A stretch of DNA of 64,000 bases from Paenibacillus sp. P25 (GTDB lineage: Bacteria > Bacillota > Bacilli > Paenibacillales > NBRC-103111), in the NCBI GenBank assembly GCA_024704175.1, contig CP085629.1:1984001-2048000 (forward strand), read 5' to 3'. Positions 19,211 through 28,237 of the stretch are shown piece by piece. A program made the position numbers and the translations under genes. Within the stretch, counting starts at the first letter, position 1. Each line of letters starts with the position of its first letter. Under the pieces are notes generated by a model. It was not told the origin of the DNA. It saw only the letters and a program-made list of their open reading frames with translations, and searched no databases.

Positions 19211-19277
19211 TTAAACAAATCTGCCCGTTAGCGCAACGACAGTAGCCGATCTTTTCCGGCCGGCCACCGTCGTGATC
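19211..19277 (-). repeat. Stem-loop cassette-boundary repeat, copy 1
   Basis: Read on the minus strand, ACGACGGTGGCCG pairs imperfectly with CGGCTACTGTCGT and is followed by TGCGCTAACGGGCAG. The same arrangement occurs at 20841-20910 and, degenerate, at 41649-41712 and 28956-28990, each time 5' of a small accessory gene on the minus strand. Confidence 0.7.
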
Positions 19278-19422
19278 CGTCGGAAATGAGATAAAGTTCT
19301 TGTCAATTTCGGGAATGGGATAAAGTTCTTGTCATTAAAATTTGAAAAGAACTTTATCCCATAAAATCAAAAAGCCGCGATTTACGCGGCAATTAATGAG
19401 ATAATGTTCTTGTCACCCGACA
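19278..19422. mobile_element. TGTCGGG-family repeat, copy 3 (145 bp)
   Basis: Full-length form. It contains two left repeats (GAGATAAAGTTCTTGTCA, GGGATAAAGTTCTTGTCA), an inverted partner AAAAGAACTTTATCCC, the hairpin GCCGCGATTTACGCGGC and the right end TTCTTGTCACCCGACA. It interrupts the C-terminal coding part of the tyrosine recombinase beside it, which gains the tail CRVTRTLSH from the repeat. Confidence 0.8.
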
Positions 19423-20162
19423 GTATATAGTGACCGTTGAAGTGAAATTGGTTTGCATTGGTGAATCAAAATAGGTTGCATTCCCTTTTTTTTGAAGCAA
19501 AAGTAGTTGCATTGCCCTCACGCCGGCTTCTCTAGCGATCTCCTCAATAATTAATTCCACGGCTCTTCTTGTTAACCGTTTCCCTTGTTTTTCTGAAATA
19601 AATAACGCCGGTTCCTCTGTTCTGTTTCGTTTTTGGAGGATCTTTTGCCGAGCTGGCTTATAATTCTCAAGAGCTCGAATAATTTTTGGCGTCAAGACGA
19701 GTTTTCTTTCCTTATTCCCCTTACCAATGATTGTGAGTGAACCCTCATCTTCGTTAAAATGCTTAACATCGATACTTACAAGCTCGGAGACCCGCAGTCC
19801 GGGCAATAAAAATAACGTGGTGATTAATGAATCTCTTTCTTTAAATATACGTTTCGCGGCGAATTGCTCAAATTTCATTGCATCTTGTAGTGAAAGACTT
19901 TAGGGAGCCATTCACCGAGTTTTGGATTCTCAATATACTGGGACACGTCGTACTGAAGATATTGTTGTTTAATCGCCCATTTAAAAAACTGTTTTATAGC
20001 GGAAACGATGCGTGCTCTTGTCGTGGCCGCTTCTTTGAGCCAGGATGCAAGCCTTACAATAGTATAGTTATAAATTTCAACGGTTCCTTTAGCGTAGTTC
20101 TTGTTGACTTCAAGATATACTGTAAAGGAATCGATCAAATTATCGATGCTGTGTTTAGTCAT
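19423..20162 (-). pseudogene. Tyrosine recombinase, interrupted and truncated
   Basis: The N-terminal part from ATG 20162 is the SAM-like core-binding domain (NYAKGTVEIYNYTI, SAIKQFFKWAIKQQY). After a frame change near 19878 the catalytic domain gives LLPGLRVSELVSID with the first active Arg and IGKGNKERKLVLTP with the Lys. The HxLRHT, GH and Tyr motifs are absent, because the sequence passes into the TGTCGGG repeat. It cannot be active. Confidence 0.8.
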
Positions 20163-20246
20163 GAGCTTTCACCCTTGGCGGACTAACGCTTTTCTCTACC
20201 GTCACCACGCAACAGTCCTTGTCATAGCTGATCTGTAATAACTCGT

Positions 20247-20744
20247 TTATTCGGGCGCCAGTTTTTTTTGGAATTGTATTTGCTTTTTGAGTAACATTAT
20301 CTGACCAATATGATAGGCATTATGAATACATAGATTTGATACTACTCCCCACCACGGGGAATTGAAATATGAGGGAATTAATGAAATAAGTTTGGAATCT
20401 TCACATTCCTCCAGTGACTCTTTCCACCTTCTAAAAACTACCTCAAGTCGGATTAATGTTCTCCTCCACTCAAAATCGTTGATATCGTTTGGATTTATGT
20501 AAAAAGTGTCATTGTTGTCTATGGTATTATTTAACTCAAATTGTTCAACATTAAATCTCTCAAGCCATTTCTCATTCCAGAAAATAAGATGATTCACAAT
20601 CTTCCATATTGATTGTTTGCTTTCATTTTCCAACGCAGCTTGTACTGCAGTTACATCAATAAGAGTCTCTTGAAGAGGAATAAACCAGCTCTTGTCGTTA
20701 TAACAGGCGGTTAATTGGTCTATCAAAATGGATTTGTAGTTCAT
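20247..20744 (-). CDS. DinB-family protein (putative metal-dependent four-helix bundle)
   Basis: A complete 165-residue protein. The DinB/YfiT pattern shows as SIWKIVNHLIFWNEKWLERF with the first His and IHNAYHIGQIMLLKKQ with the paired His. Members are thiol transferase-like or stress-related; the role here is unknown. A GAGGAAT SD site precedes ATG 20744. A stem-loop repeat lies about 100 bases upstream. Its A+T content is higher than that of its neighbours. Confidence 0.8.
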   Translation of the reverse strand: MNYKSILIDQLTACYNDKSWFIPLQETLIDVTAVQAALENESKQSIWKIVNHLIFWNEKWLERFNVEQFELNNTIDNNDTFYINPNDINDFEWRRTLIRLEVVFRRWKESLEECEDSKLISLIPSYFNSPWWGVVSNLCIHNAYHIGQIMLLKKQIQFQKKLAPE

Positions 20745-20840
20745 TCTTATTCCTCTTTTCCTATTTGATTCTTCGGTTCTTTCGGATAACGTCTTTTTTG
20801 CGAACTTCGAAATTCGCCGTGCCTAAGGTATTCGGCGAAA

Positions 20841-20910
20841 TGATTTAACTATCCTGCCCGTTAGCGCAACGATGGTAGCAGATCTTTTCGGGCCGGCCAC
20901 CGTCGTGATC
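20841..20910 (-). repeat. Stem-loop cassette-boundary repeat, copy 2
   Basis: Nearly identical to the repeat at 19211-19277: TTGCGCTAACGGGCAGGATAG on the minus strand follows an imperfect stem with GGCCGGCC near its tip. As in copy 1, a 145-bp TGTCGGG repeat follows at once on the plus strand, so the pair behaves as one unit of about 215 bp. Confidence 0.75.
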
Positions 20911-21055
20911 CATCGGGAATGAGATAATGTTCTTGTCAATTTCAGGAATGGGATAAAGTTCTTGTCATTTGATTTTGACAAGAACTTTATCCCATAATAT
21001 AAAAATGCCGCGATTTACGCGGCAATTAATGAGATAATGTCCTTGTCACCCGACA
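20911..21055. mobile_element. TGTCGGG-family repeat, copy 4 (145 bp)
   Basis: Same length and internal plan as copy 3; the first base is changed (CATCGGG). It contains GGGATAAAGTTCTTGTCA and its inverted form TGACAAGAACTTTATCCC, the GCCGCG hairpin and the end CCTTGTCACCCGACA. Its right end fuses with the truncated arsM frame, adding the tail VTRTLSH. Confidence 0.85.
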
Positions 21056-21279
21056 TGTCGGAACGCGCTTTGTGGCTTTGCTAAGATTTTCCTCATCCGG
21101 AACGATGGTCAGTTCTTCTGACGAGTAGCCCATTTAGCGGAAACATCCGCGGGCGACTCAAAGCAAGCATTGGCTGACGCTGGCGTACAACAGGACCCCG
21201 CCCCTACATCCTGTAAGGCGATTTCCTTATACCGATTCCGAACGTTTTGACGAATTTTATCATTACTCACTTGATCCAT
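21056..21279 (-). pseudogene. arsM: Arsenite methyltransferase ArsM, N-terminal fragment
   Basis: ATG 21279 opens MDQVSNDKIRQNVRNRYKEI, followed by a Cys-containing stretch (GAGSCCTPASA) and ADVSAK, the usual start of bacterial ArsM. A one-base loss in GCTAAATGGG shifts the frame; corrected, it reads MGYSSEELTIVPDEENL before hitting the TGTCGGG repeat. The SAM-binding and As-binding parts are gone. SD AAGGAG is intact. It closes the arsenic operon, which therefore lacks methylation from this copy. Confidence 0.75.
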
Positions 21280-21299
21280 GAAGATCACTCCTTCGTTTT

Positions 21300-21491
21300 T
21301 TATAAAATCAACAGCGACTCGTAGCGCAGCAAGCCGTTGGTGTTGCATGAATGTTTTGGCCGTCTGCTAAAGAATCGGCCCGATTGCTTTTGCGTGTCGT
21401 CTGACCATTTCCACGCTTCTTTAGCGGATCGTTTGATTTCCCTTTGGCGTTGTTTCATGAGCATTTCCGCAGTAAACCAATTGAGGTTCAT
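21300..21491 (-). CDS. Small conserved hypothetical protein
   Basis: ATG 21491 starts MNLNWFTAEMLMKQRQREIK, a helix-rich basic sequence like short proteins common in bacilli beside arsenic or stress genes. About 63 residues; the last 25 (after FFSRRPKHS) may be out of frame. Function unknown. Confidence 0.45.
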   Translation of the reverse strand: MNLNWFTAEMLMKQRQREIKRSAKEAWKWSDDTQKQSGRFFSRRPKHSCNTNGLLRYESLLIL

Positions 21492-21607
21492 TGTCGGTCC
21501 CATCCTATTATTAGAAAATGTGTTATGTTCACCTTCGAGGGTGAGCAATCTATACAAGTACACTCATGGCTTTCGAAAAATCATATTCGGTAAGGCTACA
21601 TAAGCAT

Positions 21608-22661
21608 TCAGTGTTTAAGATGATACAAAAGCTTTTTCACAACAAACTGCGCGTCCGGCCCCACCCCCTTAAGGTCGCAGAAGCAAAGGAACGTTGCCCT
21701 TCCAGCCCCACATAATAAAGCCCCGGAACGTCGCTTATGCCTGCTTGATGTAACGGCTTTCCTTCCGCATCCAGCGCGCCAATCGCTTGAAGGTAGGGAA
21801 GATACGGCCGGTATCCTGTCGCAAAGATCACCGTATCCACCGGCTCTTTTGTCCCGTTCGGCCAAATGACGCCATCCTCATAAAAGGACGTGAACATCGG
21901 TTGTTGATCCGGTTTTCCCGCCGCTACTTTCTCTTTGTACCCGCCCGAATCGTTCACCGCACTTGAACTCGGCGCGGTTTTCCCGAACCGCCAAAATGGA
22001 AAGGTGTCAAACCCAATGAGTCTCACCCAAAAATGCACATCCTGGCCCCATACCTTTTGTTTCACGAACTGAACCGGCTGGAGTACCGCTAAAGACGTCT
22101 TGCTCATTTCGGCGAGCTCAACTCCGATCTGTACGGCAGAATTTCCGCGGCCGACGACCACCACGCGTTGATTGCGGAATGGCTCCGGATTTAGGTATTC
22201 GGAGGAATGAAGTGTGCGGCCTTGAAACGCCTCCTGTCCCGGCAAAACTGGCGTATAGGGATTGTGAAAGGAGCCTGTCGCATTAATGAGAGTGCGCGCC
22301 CGAAACGTATCCTCTGCCATCGTGCGGACCGTAAACCCGTCTCCATCCTTTTCGACCGATACTACGCGCTGATTGGTTTGAACCGGTAATTGAAACTTTA
22401 CCCGGTAATCCTTTAAATAACGAATGACTTCATCACGCTTGGGGTAACCATTCGGATCGCCGGGGAACTTCATGCCTGGCATCGACGAAAAGCGTGCCGG
22501 AGAGAACAGTTTGAGACTATCGTAACAACGCGGCCACGAACCGCCCGCCTCGTCGCTCGCGTCCAAGATCAGAAATCGAAGTCTTTTCTTTTGTAGATGA
22601 TAGCCGGAAGCAAGACCCGCCTGCCCCCTCCAATGACAATCGTATCCCATACCTCATTCAT
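21608..22661 (-). CDS. FAD/NAD(P)-dependent flavoprotein monooxygenase of the ars operon (two frameshifts)
   Basis: A flavin-containing monooxygenase-like protein of about 350 residues, related to those called ArsO in arsenic clusters. Starting at ATG 22661 (nine bases after GGAGG), the FAD motif IGGGQAGLASGYHL appears once a G is restored in the run at 22624-22628. The NADP motif is VVVVGRGNSAVQIG and the late GD-type motif is VIFATGYRPYLPYL. A second missing G at 21664-21668 hides the true C-terminus VGPDAQFVVKKLLYHLKH. It lies behind marR, with a copy of the marR-type palindrome between the two. The substrate is not established. Confidence 0.8.
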
Positions 22662-22676
22662 ACCAAACATCCTCCG

Positions 22677-22695
22677 ATTTATTTGCAAATTGCAA
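22677..22695. promoter_or_regulatory. Palindromic operator, copy 1 (marR / flavoprotein gap)
   Basis: ATTTATTTGCAAATTGCAA, with the perfect core TTGCAA-A-TTGCAA, lies just upstream of the flavoprotein SD site. The same 19 bases occur in front of marR. Confidence 0.7.
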
Positions 22696-22712
22696 GTATA
22701 AGAGAAAAGAAA

Positions 22713-23162
22713 TCACCCGATGGGGGTGGAACAGCAAAGGCTGGATTTCGACATCGCTTCATTCAAAAGCTTAATGGAGCGAATGACGGTTTCTTTTTCA
22801 AAATCGTTCATGTGAGAGAAAACTTCAGCTAAATAAGCGTTCATTTGCTGGTCAATCGTCGTGGCCACGTACTTCCCTTCTGTCGTGAGCGAAAGCACAT
22901 ACACCCTGCGGTCGTCCGGATCGGTTGATTTTTTGACCAAATTCATTTTAATTAACGATTGGATTTGTCGGCTAAAGGTCGTAATATCGGTCCCTAACGC
23001 CTCGGCTACCTGCTGAATAGACGGTTGATGCTGACGATCGATCTCGTAAAGAATATGGCTTTGCACTAAAGATATATCGCGACCACCGGCCGAGCAGCAA
23101 TTTTTATTAAGAAACCCAAAACGGCGTGTCATGATTTGAAATAGTTCGCGAACATTTTCCAC
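22713..23162 (-). CDS. MarR-family regulator with paired cysteines
   Basis: 149 residues with a MarR winged helix (PSIQQVAEALGTDITTFSRQIQ; wing DPDDRRVYVLSLT). Unusual are a CysCys pair near the N-terminus (NKNCCSAGG) and another at the C-terminus (SSLCCSTPIG). In an arsenic operon this suggests thiol sensing of As(III), with paired Cys from the two ends or two subunits forming a site. The twin palindromes on both sides of the gene are probable operators, which implies autoregulation and control of the flavoprotein. Confidence 0.85.
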   Translation of the reverse strand: MENVRELFQIMTRRFGFLNKNCCSAGGRDISLVQSHILYEIDRQHQPSIQQVAEALGTDITTFSRQIQSLIKMNLVKKSTDPDDRRVYVLSLTTEGKYVATTIDQQMNAYLAEVFSHMNDFEKETVIRSIKLLNEAMSKSSLCCSTPIG

Positions 23163-23193
23163 TGTGGTTCACCTCATGACTTAGTTATACAAT

Positions 23194-23212
23194 ATTTATT
23201 TGCAAATTGCAA
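23194..23212. promoter_or_regulatory. Palindromic operator, copy 2 (marR promoter)
   Basis: ATTTATTTGCAAATTGCAA, extended here to the perfect palindrome ATTTGCAA-A-TTGCAAAT, 32 bases before the marR start codon. Identical over 19 bases to the site at 22677. Confidence 0.75.
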
Positions 23213-23262
23213 ATGTTTTAATCACAAAAGAAAACCACTCGGCTGAGTGGTCTCCTGATTGC

Positions 23263-23706
23263 TTATTTGCCGGGATATAATTTGTGCAACGATTCTCTCT
23301 GGGAGGGTTTAATATCAATGATGTTGCGAATGCTCTTCGCCTTGGCCTCGGCTTCGTCAAGCGTATCACTTAATCCCAAGGCAAGTAAGGTGCCTGCGGC
23401 TACCGTACCGGTCCGACCTTTTCCTCCGCCACAATGAAAAGCCACTTTCTTGTTTTGGTGGTAAGCTTCGGTGACGGCCTGGATCGCTTGCTCAAACGCT
23501 TTTACTTGCGGCATGGCGGCATTATCCGCTAACGGAATTTGAATCCATTTCGCATTTGCCGCTTGGTAGGCACATTCCGCCGCTTCGCCGCGCAAATCCA
23601 CGATCACGTCGATACCTTCAATTTTCACCATCGATTCCACATCAGTGGCCGCGCCCATGAAAATCTTATCCGGAATCAAAGCATGGTAGGTTTTTTCAGA
23701 CGACAT
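23263..23706 (-). CDS. Dual-specificity/tyrosine phosphatase-like protein of the ars operon
   Basis: 147 residues with the P-loop HCGGGKGRTG (Cys-X5-Arg), an Asp-bearing strand VIVDLRGE, and IPLADNAA as the likely general-acid loop. AAAGGAG precedes ATG 23706, four bases after the arsI stop. Similar phosphatases are found in Bacillus and Paenibacillus ars operons; whether it acts on phosphate or arsenate esters, or on a protein, is unknown. Confidence 0.8.
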   Translation of the reverse strand: MSSEKTYHALIPDKIFMGAATDVESMVKIEGIDVIVDLRGEAAECAYQAANAKWIQIPLADNAAMPQVKAFEQAIQAVTEAYHQNKKVAFHCGGGKGRTGTVAAGTLLALGLSDTLDEAEAKAKSIRNIIDIKPSQRESLHKLYPGK

Positions 23707-23709
23707 GGA

Positions 23710-24191
23710 CTATACTCCTTTTTTAAACGATCCAAACTCAATCGGAACCGGGGTCGCTGGTGGTGTACAGCACAAGGACAAATCCCTGGCTTCTCCGGCC
23801 GATTCGAATTCGGAATCTTCTTTGGTGTAAAAAATCTCCCAAGCGTTGCCGTCCGGATCGTACACCCAAACTTTATCCTGTACCGCATAGCAGCATGTGG
23901 TATTCATCTCGTCAATCAGCAGCAGTCCGCTTTGACGAAGCCTCTCCCCATGGCCAGCACTTCTTCCGTATTATTCATTTGAAATCCCAAGTGGTTCAGA
24001 ACACCCTTTTGTTCGAAGGGACGTACATTGAGCGAAAAATGAAGCGCCGGTTCTTCTAACTCAAATTTGGCGTAGTTATCTTTAATCTTACTCGGTTCCG
24101 CCCCAAAAAAAGCGCGATAGAAATCCAAAGACTTGTTCAGTTCCGTACAATTTAAAGCAACGTGCATTCGTTTGATCATCGTGCCACTCAT
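23710..24191 (-). CDS. arsI: ArsI-type C-As lyase / VOC dioxygenase (frameshift in this copy)
   Basis: ArsI is an Fe(II)-dependent VOC dioxygenase that breaks the C-As bond of trivalent organoarsenicals. The N-terminal half has [22 protein letters not shown]; the second half has [25 protein letters not shown] cut in two by a frame change, including the Cys pair that binds arsenic and the metal Glu. The run CCCC at 23946-23949 is one base short; correction joins the halves. ATG 24191 overlaps the arsC stop (ATGA). Additional CC lies near the C-terminus. Confidence 0.85.
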
Positions 24192-24610
24192 TTCCCTTTG
24201 ACGAATTGTTCAATCCGGCTCTTAATCGAATCGCGAACGGTGCGGAACTGGTTCATGATTTCTTCTTCCGTTCCGGTTGCTTTTGCCGGATCGTCAAAAC
24301 CCCAATGCCATTTCGTTACGTTCTTGTTGGAGATCACCGGACAATGCTCGTCGGCGTGGCCGCACAAGGTAATGACATAATCAGCACGATTCAAAATGTC
24401 CGGATCGATCACATCGGAGGTGTTTTTGCTAATATCCACGCCAGCTTCTTGCATGACCTGCACCGCACGCGGATTCAGTCCGTGTGCTTCAAGACCTGCG
24501 CTTTTCACTTCATATTTGTCGCCGCCTAGCGCATTTAAAAACCCATCCGCGATTTGGCTTCTGCAAGAATTTCCGGTGCACAAAAAATAAATCAACGGTT
24601 TTTTCTCCAT
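24188..24610 (-). CDS. arsC: Arsenate reductase ArsC (thioredoxin-coupled)
   Basis: 140 residues of the low-molecular-weight phosphatase fold: P-loop CTGNSCRSQ with the nucleophilic Cys and Arg, then the redox pair in [13 protein letters not shown], which marks the thioredoxin-dependent type. It reduces As(V) to As(III) for export. ATG 24610 lies ten bases after AAAGGAG; an upstream TTG is too close. It sits between arsB and arsI. Confidence 0.95.
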   Translation of the reverse strand: MEKKPLIYFLCTGNSCRSQIADGFLNALGGDKYEVKSAGLEAHGLNPRAVQVMQEAGVDISKNTSDVIDPDILNRADYVITLCGHADEHCPVISNKNVTKWHWGFDDPAKATGTEEEIMNQFRTVRDSIKSRIEQFVKGK

Positions 24611-24640
24611 GGTGAACAATCTCCTTTTGATTTCAATTGG

Positions 24641-26053
24641 TTAATTGCCTTGATCAACTCTTTTCGCTTGTTTACTTCCCATAATAGACTTCATGATCAT
24701 GGCAACCACCGCCAGGACTACTACAATCACCGAAATACATAGCCATACATTCACCTGCAACGTCTGGAGAACATAAAGCCATACATAAAGTCCAGTGAGC
24801 GTAATGAACAACGTGGGAATGGTTAACAGAATGCCGACTTTAAAATAATAGCCCCATCTGATTTTTACGTTTTTCGTGGATAGCACATGCAGCCAAAGCA
24901 GCGTGGCCAGAGAGCCGATTGGCGTAATTTTCGGTCCTAAGTCCGAACCGATTACATTCGCATAGATCAGCGCCTCACGAATGAATCCATCTTTTTGTGT
25001 GCCTTGGATGGCCAGCGCATCAATCATGACCGTTGGCATGTTGTTCATAATGGAAGACAGGATGGCTGCAATAAAGCCCATACCTACGGTAGCCACAAAT
25101 AACCCTTTGTCTGCGACCGCTTGAATGACGCCGCCAAGTGCATCTGTAAGTCCGACATTGCGCAAGCCATAAACGACCACATACATGCCGATAGAGAAGA
25201 TCACGACCGCCCAGGGAGCGCCTTTTACCAGTTTCCAAGTATGAATTGCAGGGCTTTTTCTCGCCGCGAACAAAAAGGCAATCGCTGCAACCCCGGCAAT
25301 AATGGATACAGGGATCGAGAAAAATTCGCTGATGAAATACGCAACAAGCAGCGCGGCTAACATGACCCAAGATAACTTAAACAGCCGCAGATCCTTGATG
25401 GCTTCCTTCGGCCCTTTCAGTTGCGAAAGATTGTAAGTGTTCGGGATACTTTTTCGGAAATACAGATACAGCACAACGAGGCTTGCAATGACGGAAAAGA
25501 AATTCGGAACAATCATGCGGCTCGCGTATTCTGCAAAACCGATGTTGAAATAATCCGCAGATACGATGTTAACCAAGTTGCTGACGACAAGCGGCAAGGA
25601 AGCCGTGTCCGCAATGAAACCACTGGCCATAATAAACGGCAGGATCATCTTGTCATCAAACTTAAGTGCCCTGACCATGGCGAGCACAATCGGGGTAACA
25701 ATCAAGGCCCCGCCATCGTTGGCAAACAGGGCGGCAACCGCCGATCCCAGCAAGATGATAAATATAAACATGAGCAGACCGTTTCCACGTGCCAGCCGCG
25801 CCATATGCAATGCAGCCCACTCGAAAAATCCGATTTCATCCAACACCAGTGAGATTAAAATAATGGCCACAAACGCCAAGGTCGCGTTCCACACGATGCC
25901 GGTTACGGTGCCGACGTCCGCGAAGCTGACCACGCCAAATAGCAAAGCAAGGATCGCTCCGGCACTTGCCGACCAGCCGATATTTAATCCTTTCGGTTGC
26001 CAAATGACAAAAAGCAACGTTACCAAGAAAATGAAAATCGCCACATAAACCAT
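24641..26053 (-). CDS. arsB: Arsenite efflux permease ArsB
   Basis: An ion-transporter-superfamily pump of 470 residues with about twelve membrane spans. Typical segments: [53 protein letters not shown] and [21 protein letters not shown]. It exports As(III)/Sb(III). It is about 40 residues longer than ArsB usually is, with an extra span [19 protein letters not shown] and a basic tail. It directly follows arsR. Confidence 0.95.
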   Translation of the reverse strand: MVYVAIFIFLVTLLFVIWQPKGLNIGWSASAGAILALLFGVVSFADVGTVTGIVWNATLAFVAIILISLVLDEIGFFEWAALHMARLARGNGLLMFIFIILLGSAVAALFANDGGALIVTPIVLAMVRALKFDDKMILPFIMASGFIADTASLPLVVSNLVNIVSADYFNIGFAEYASRMIVPNFFSVIASLVVLYLYFRKSIPNTYNLSQLKGPKEAIKDLRLFKLSWVMLAALLVAYFISEFFSIPVSIIAGVAAIAFLFAARKSPAIHTWKLVKGAPWAVVIFSIGMYVVVYGLRNVGLTDALGGVIQAVADKGLFVATVGMGFIAAILSSIMNNMPTVMIDALAIQGTQKDGFIREALIYANVIGSDLGPKITPIGSLATLLWLHVLSTKNVKIRWGYYFKVGILLTIPTLFITLTGLYVWLYVLQTLQVNVWLCISVIVVVLAVVAMIMKSIMGSKQAKRVDQGN

Positions 26054-26068
26054 ATGCTTCCTCCTGAA

Positions 26069-26392
26069 CTACGTACAACAATCATTGGTTTCGCAAACGG
26101 CAGGCTCAATCAGCGCGGCTTGCGAAGGAATTTCTTTTAGAATATCCAAAATATAAGGCTTGTCTTCCAGACAGAGCGAATAATAAACCCACTGTCCCCT
26201 GCGCGACTCTTTGACCAGGCCCCCGTCCCGCAGTTTGCGCATATGCTGACTGATATTGGGCTGGCTCGTTTTCAAAATGTCCACGATCTCGCACACGCAC
26301 AGTTCTTTCACCTGCAGCAAAGCTACGATGGTCAGCCTGTTCCGGTCCCCCAATAGCTTCAAGGCATCCGCTACTTCTTCCAGTTTGCTCAA
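26069..26392 (-). CDS. arsR: Arsenic-responsive repressor ArsR
   Basis: About 108 residues of ArsR/SmtB winged helix. The metal site ELCVCEIVD is in the recognition-proximal helix, and DNA contact is by TSQPNISQHMRKLRD. The C-terminus adds CETNDCCT, extra Cys that could join the As(III) site. The TTG at 26392 is eight bases after AAGGAG; a GTG at 26401 overlaps the SD and is less likely. It is the first intact gene of the ars operon. Confidence 0.92.
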   Translation of the reverse strand: MSKLEEVADALKLLGDRNRLTIVALLQVKELCVCEIVDILKTSQPNISQHMRKLRDGGLVKESRRGQWVYYSLCLEDKPYILDILKEIPSQAALIEPAVCETNDCCT

Positions 26393-26406
26393 CTGCTTCA
26401 CTCCTT

Positions 26407-26833
26407 TTAAGCGACGGGAATGTCCATCCCTTTTAACAACCCGATCACTTTCTCCCGAATCTCGTCACGCACTCTCTTCACGTCTTCCAGGTTGCCGCCG
26501 TCTACGGCCAGCGGATCAGGGATGTTCCAATCGACGTTCATGATCTTGATCGGTACGATGGGACAACGCTCCACAATCTGTTCGCACAGCTTGACGATGG
26601 CATTCGACGCTAGAAAAACCTTCATATCAATTTTTTTGCAAACATGCTAGGGAAGATCGATACCTACCTCGCGCATGGCTTCAATGGTGTAAGGATGCAC
26701 TTCTTCGGATGAATTTAATCCAGCACTCTCCACCATGATCGCCGCCATAAAATTTGGCAAAAGCTTCGGCCATCTGACTTCGGCACCGATTTTGCCCGCA
26801 AAGGAAATAAATCCGTTTGACTTCCTGTTTCAC
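26407..26833 (-). pseudogene. Second arsenate reductase (arsC-like), broken
   Basis: GTG 26833 gives VKRIYFLCGQNRCRSQMAEAF, the LMW-phosphatase start with its Cys loop. A frame change near 26748 gives MVESAGLNSSEEVHPYTIEA, a TAG stops it near 26650, and the rest (ASNAIVKLCEQIVERCP, WNIPDPLAVDGG) continues in frame to the stop 6 bases before the arsR SD. At least two lesions, one a true stop codon, suggest a real pseudogene. Confidence 0.8.
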
Positions 26834-26995
26834 TCTCCCACACTCCCCAATCCAATGTAAATAGTAATATAATTATTTGCTTATTAATGTTTTGATCTTA
26901 CATGTCGAGTGTTATCGCAGTATTAACGTTGAAAAAGAAAAAAGCGACCGCCGGGGAAGGAGCTGCGATCATTGTTCCCAATACGTTTCCACAAA

Positions 26996-27440
26996 TTATC
27001 CGTCGATCTCCTGCTTGGGCCGACCGAATATAACGCCATCCGCCCGGGTAACCTCGATCCCTTCCGCCTGCCGGCGCCGGTTCTTCTTGCACTCTTGCTC
27101 GGCCACGTATGCCAGTAGGCTTAAAAATTGATCTTCCATTACCTTGCCGAATTCGCCCATCGTTTTAAACTTTCGGGGGTCAAACAACGTTTCGTTATCC
27201 AGGCATACGATTGCGCCGACCTCCCTCGTGATATACTTCCTTCGGTAATAATGCCATCGTAATCCCGGCCAAGCCGGTCCAGCGCATCAATAAAAACCAA
27301 GTCAGACGCATAGCCTGATAGCGCGGGCGGTTGAAGTCCTTGCCGCTCTGCTTATCGACACAAATAATCCGATCTTCAATGTCCAGTTCCCGGAACTTGA
27401 CGAGTCGCCGTTCCGGATTTTGATCTTTAGATTTGAAGTT
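26996..27440 (-). pseudogene. Serine recombinase (resolvase) remnant
   Basis: Pieces in different frames encode RFRELDIEDRIICVDKQSGKDF, DALDRLGRD-like codons and MEDQFLSLLAYVAEQECKKN, then GVIFGRPKQEID, the order in the Tn3/IS607-type resolvase catalytic domain. The N-terminal active-site Ser region is missing and there are several frame changes. It lies at the edge of the arsenic island and may have moved it. Confidence 0.7.
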
Positions 27441-27675
27441 TTGCTCGGAAGCAAAACCCCGTGTGCATAATTATTCAGTTGTAATAAGAAGGACATGTGA
27501 TTTTCATCTGGTTTTAAGAAAAGCAGTCTATAATGACCCTTGTGAACCCCTTTTAATATATAGCATCAACCCCACAGAGCCCTTTGATTGTGGGTTTCTT
27601 TTTTGGTTTGTCAGCGGCAAAGCATTGGTTGTATGACGCTTATACGTAAAGATAGACGTTGGGAGGATGAATTTT

Positions 27676-28148
27676 TGCGAATACCTGTTGTGGTCTTGAG
27701 TGGATTTTAAGGCGGCGGGAAAACGACATTACTGCTTCGCATTGTGGGAGAGGCTAAGGCCATACAGAAACTACTCGACGGTTGTGCATGCTGCAGTAAA
27801 AATAGTGAGCTTGCAAACGGCTTGAACAAGCTACAGCAGCAGAAGCCTGATGTCATCTTCATCGAGCTTACAGGCGTAGCCAATCCGGAAGAAATCGCCG
27901 ATGCGCTGGCAGAGCCCGTACTGCTTCGTTCGATGCAGCTGAAGCAAATTATAACGGTCCTTGACTCGGAGAATGTACTAGATTGCAACAGCGTCTTTTC
28001 CTCGGATAAACAGTTGGTTCACACCTTACGTCGCCAGATAGAAACGGCTGATTTTATTATCGTAAACAAAACGGATCTCGTTTCATCAGCCGTCGGCATT
28101 CGGAACAAATTCTTGTCATTGAACAATATCAATAATTTGTTCCGATAA
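27676..28148 (+). pseudogene. CobW/COG0523 zinc-chaperone GTPase, broken
   Basis: From TTG 27676 (SD GGGAGG) the frame reads IPVVVLSGF, a TAA, then GGGKTTLLLRIV; the stop replaces a Leu in the P-loop. A deletion then removes about 30 residues before KLLDGCACCSKNSELANGL, whose CxCC is the metal-site motif. FIELTGVANPEEIADAL and VNKTDL are intact. The end runs into a degenerate TGTCGGG repeat, so the C-terminal domain is lost. Confidence 0.8.
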
Positions 28149-28221
28149 AAAAAAAACCGCGATTTACGCGGATTGTTATCGGCCTATATTCTTGACACTC
28201 GACAGATGACAAGAACATTAT
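28145..28221. mobile_element. TGTCGGG-family repeat, degenerate copy 5
   Basis: Only the hairpin CCGCGATTTACGCGG next to an A-run, the end TTCTTGACACTCGACA and an adjoining TGACAAGAACATTATGA remain. It terminates the broken CobW gene. Confidence 0.6.
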
Positions 28222-28237
28222 GAAGCGATATCAATGC

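Noticed and set aside
19211..20910. Integron attC sites
   Set aside because: The hairpins are imperfect like attC, but the RYYYAAC/GTTRRRY cores are not matched in all copies and no integron integrase is present.
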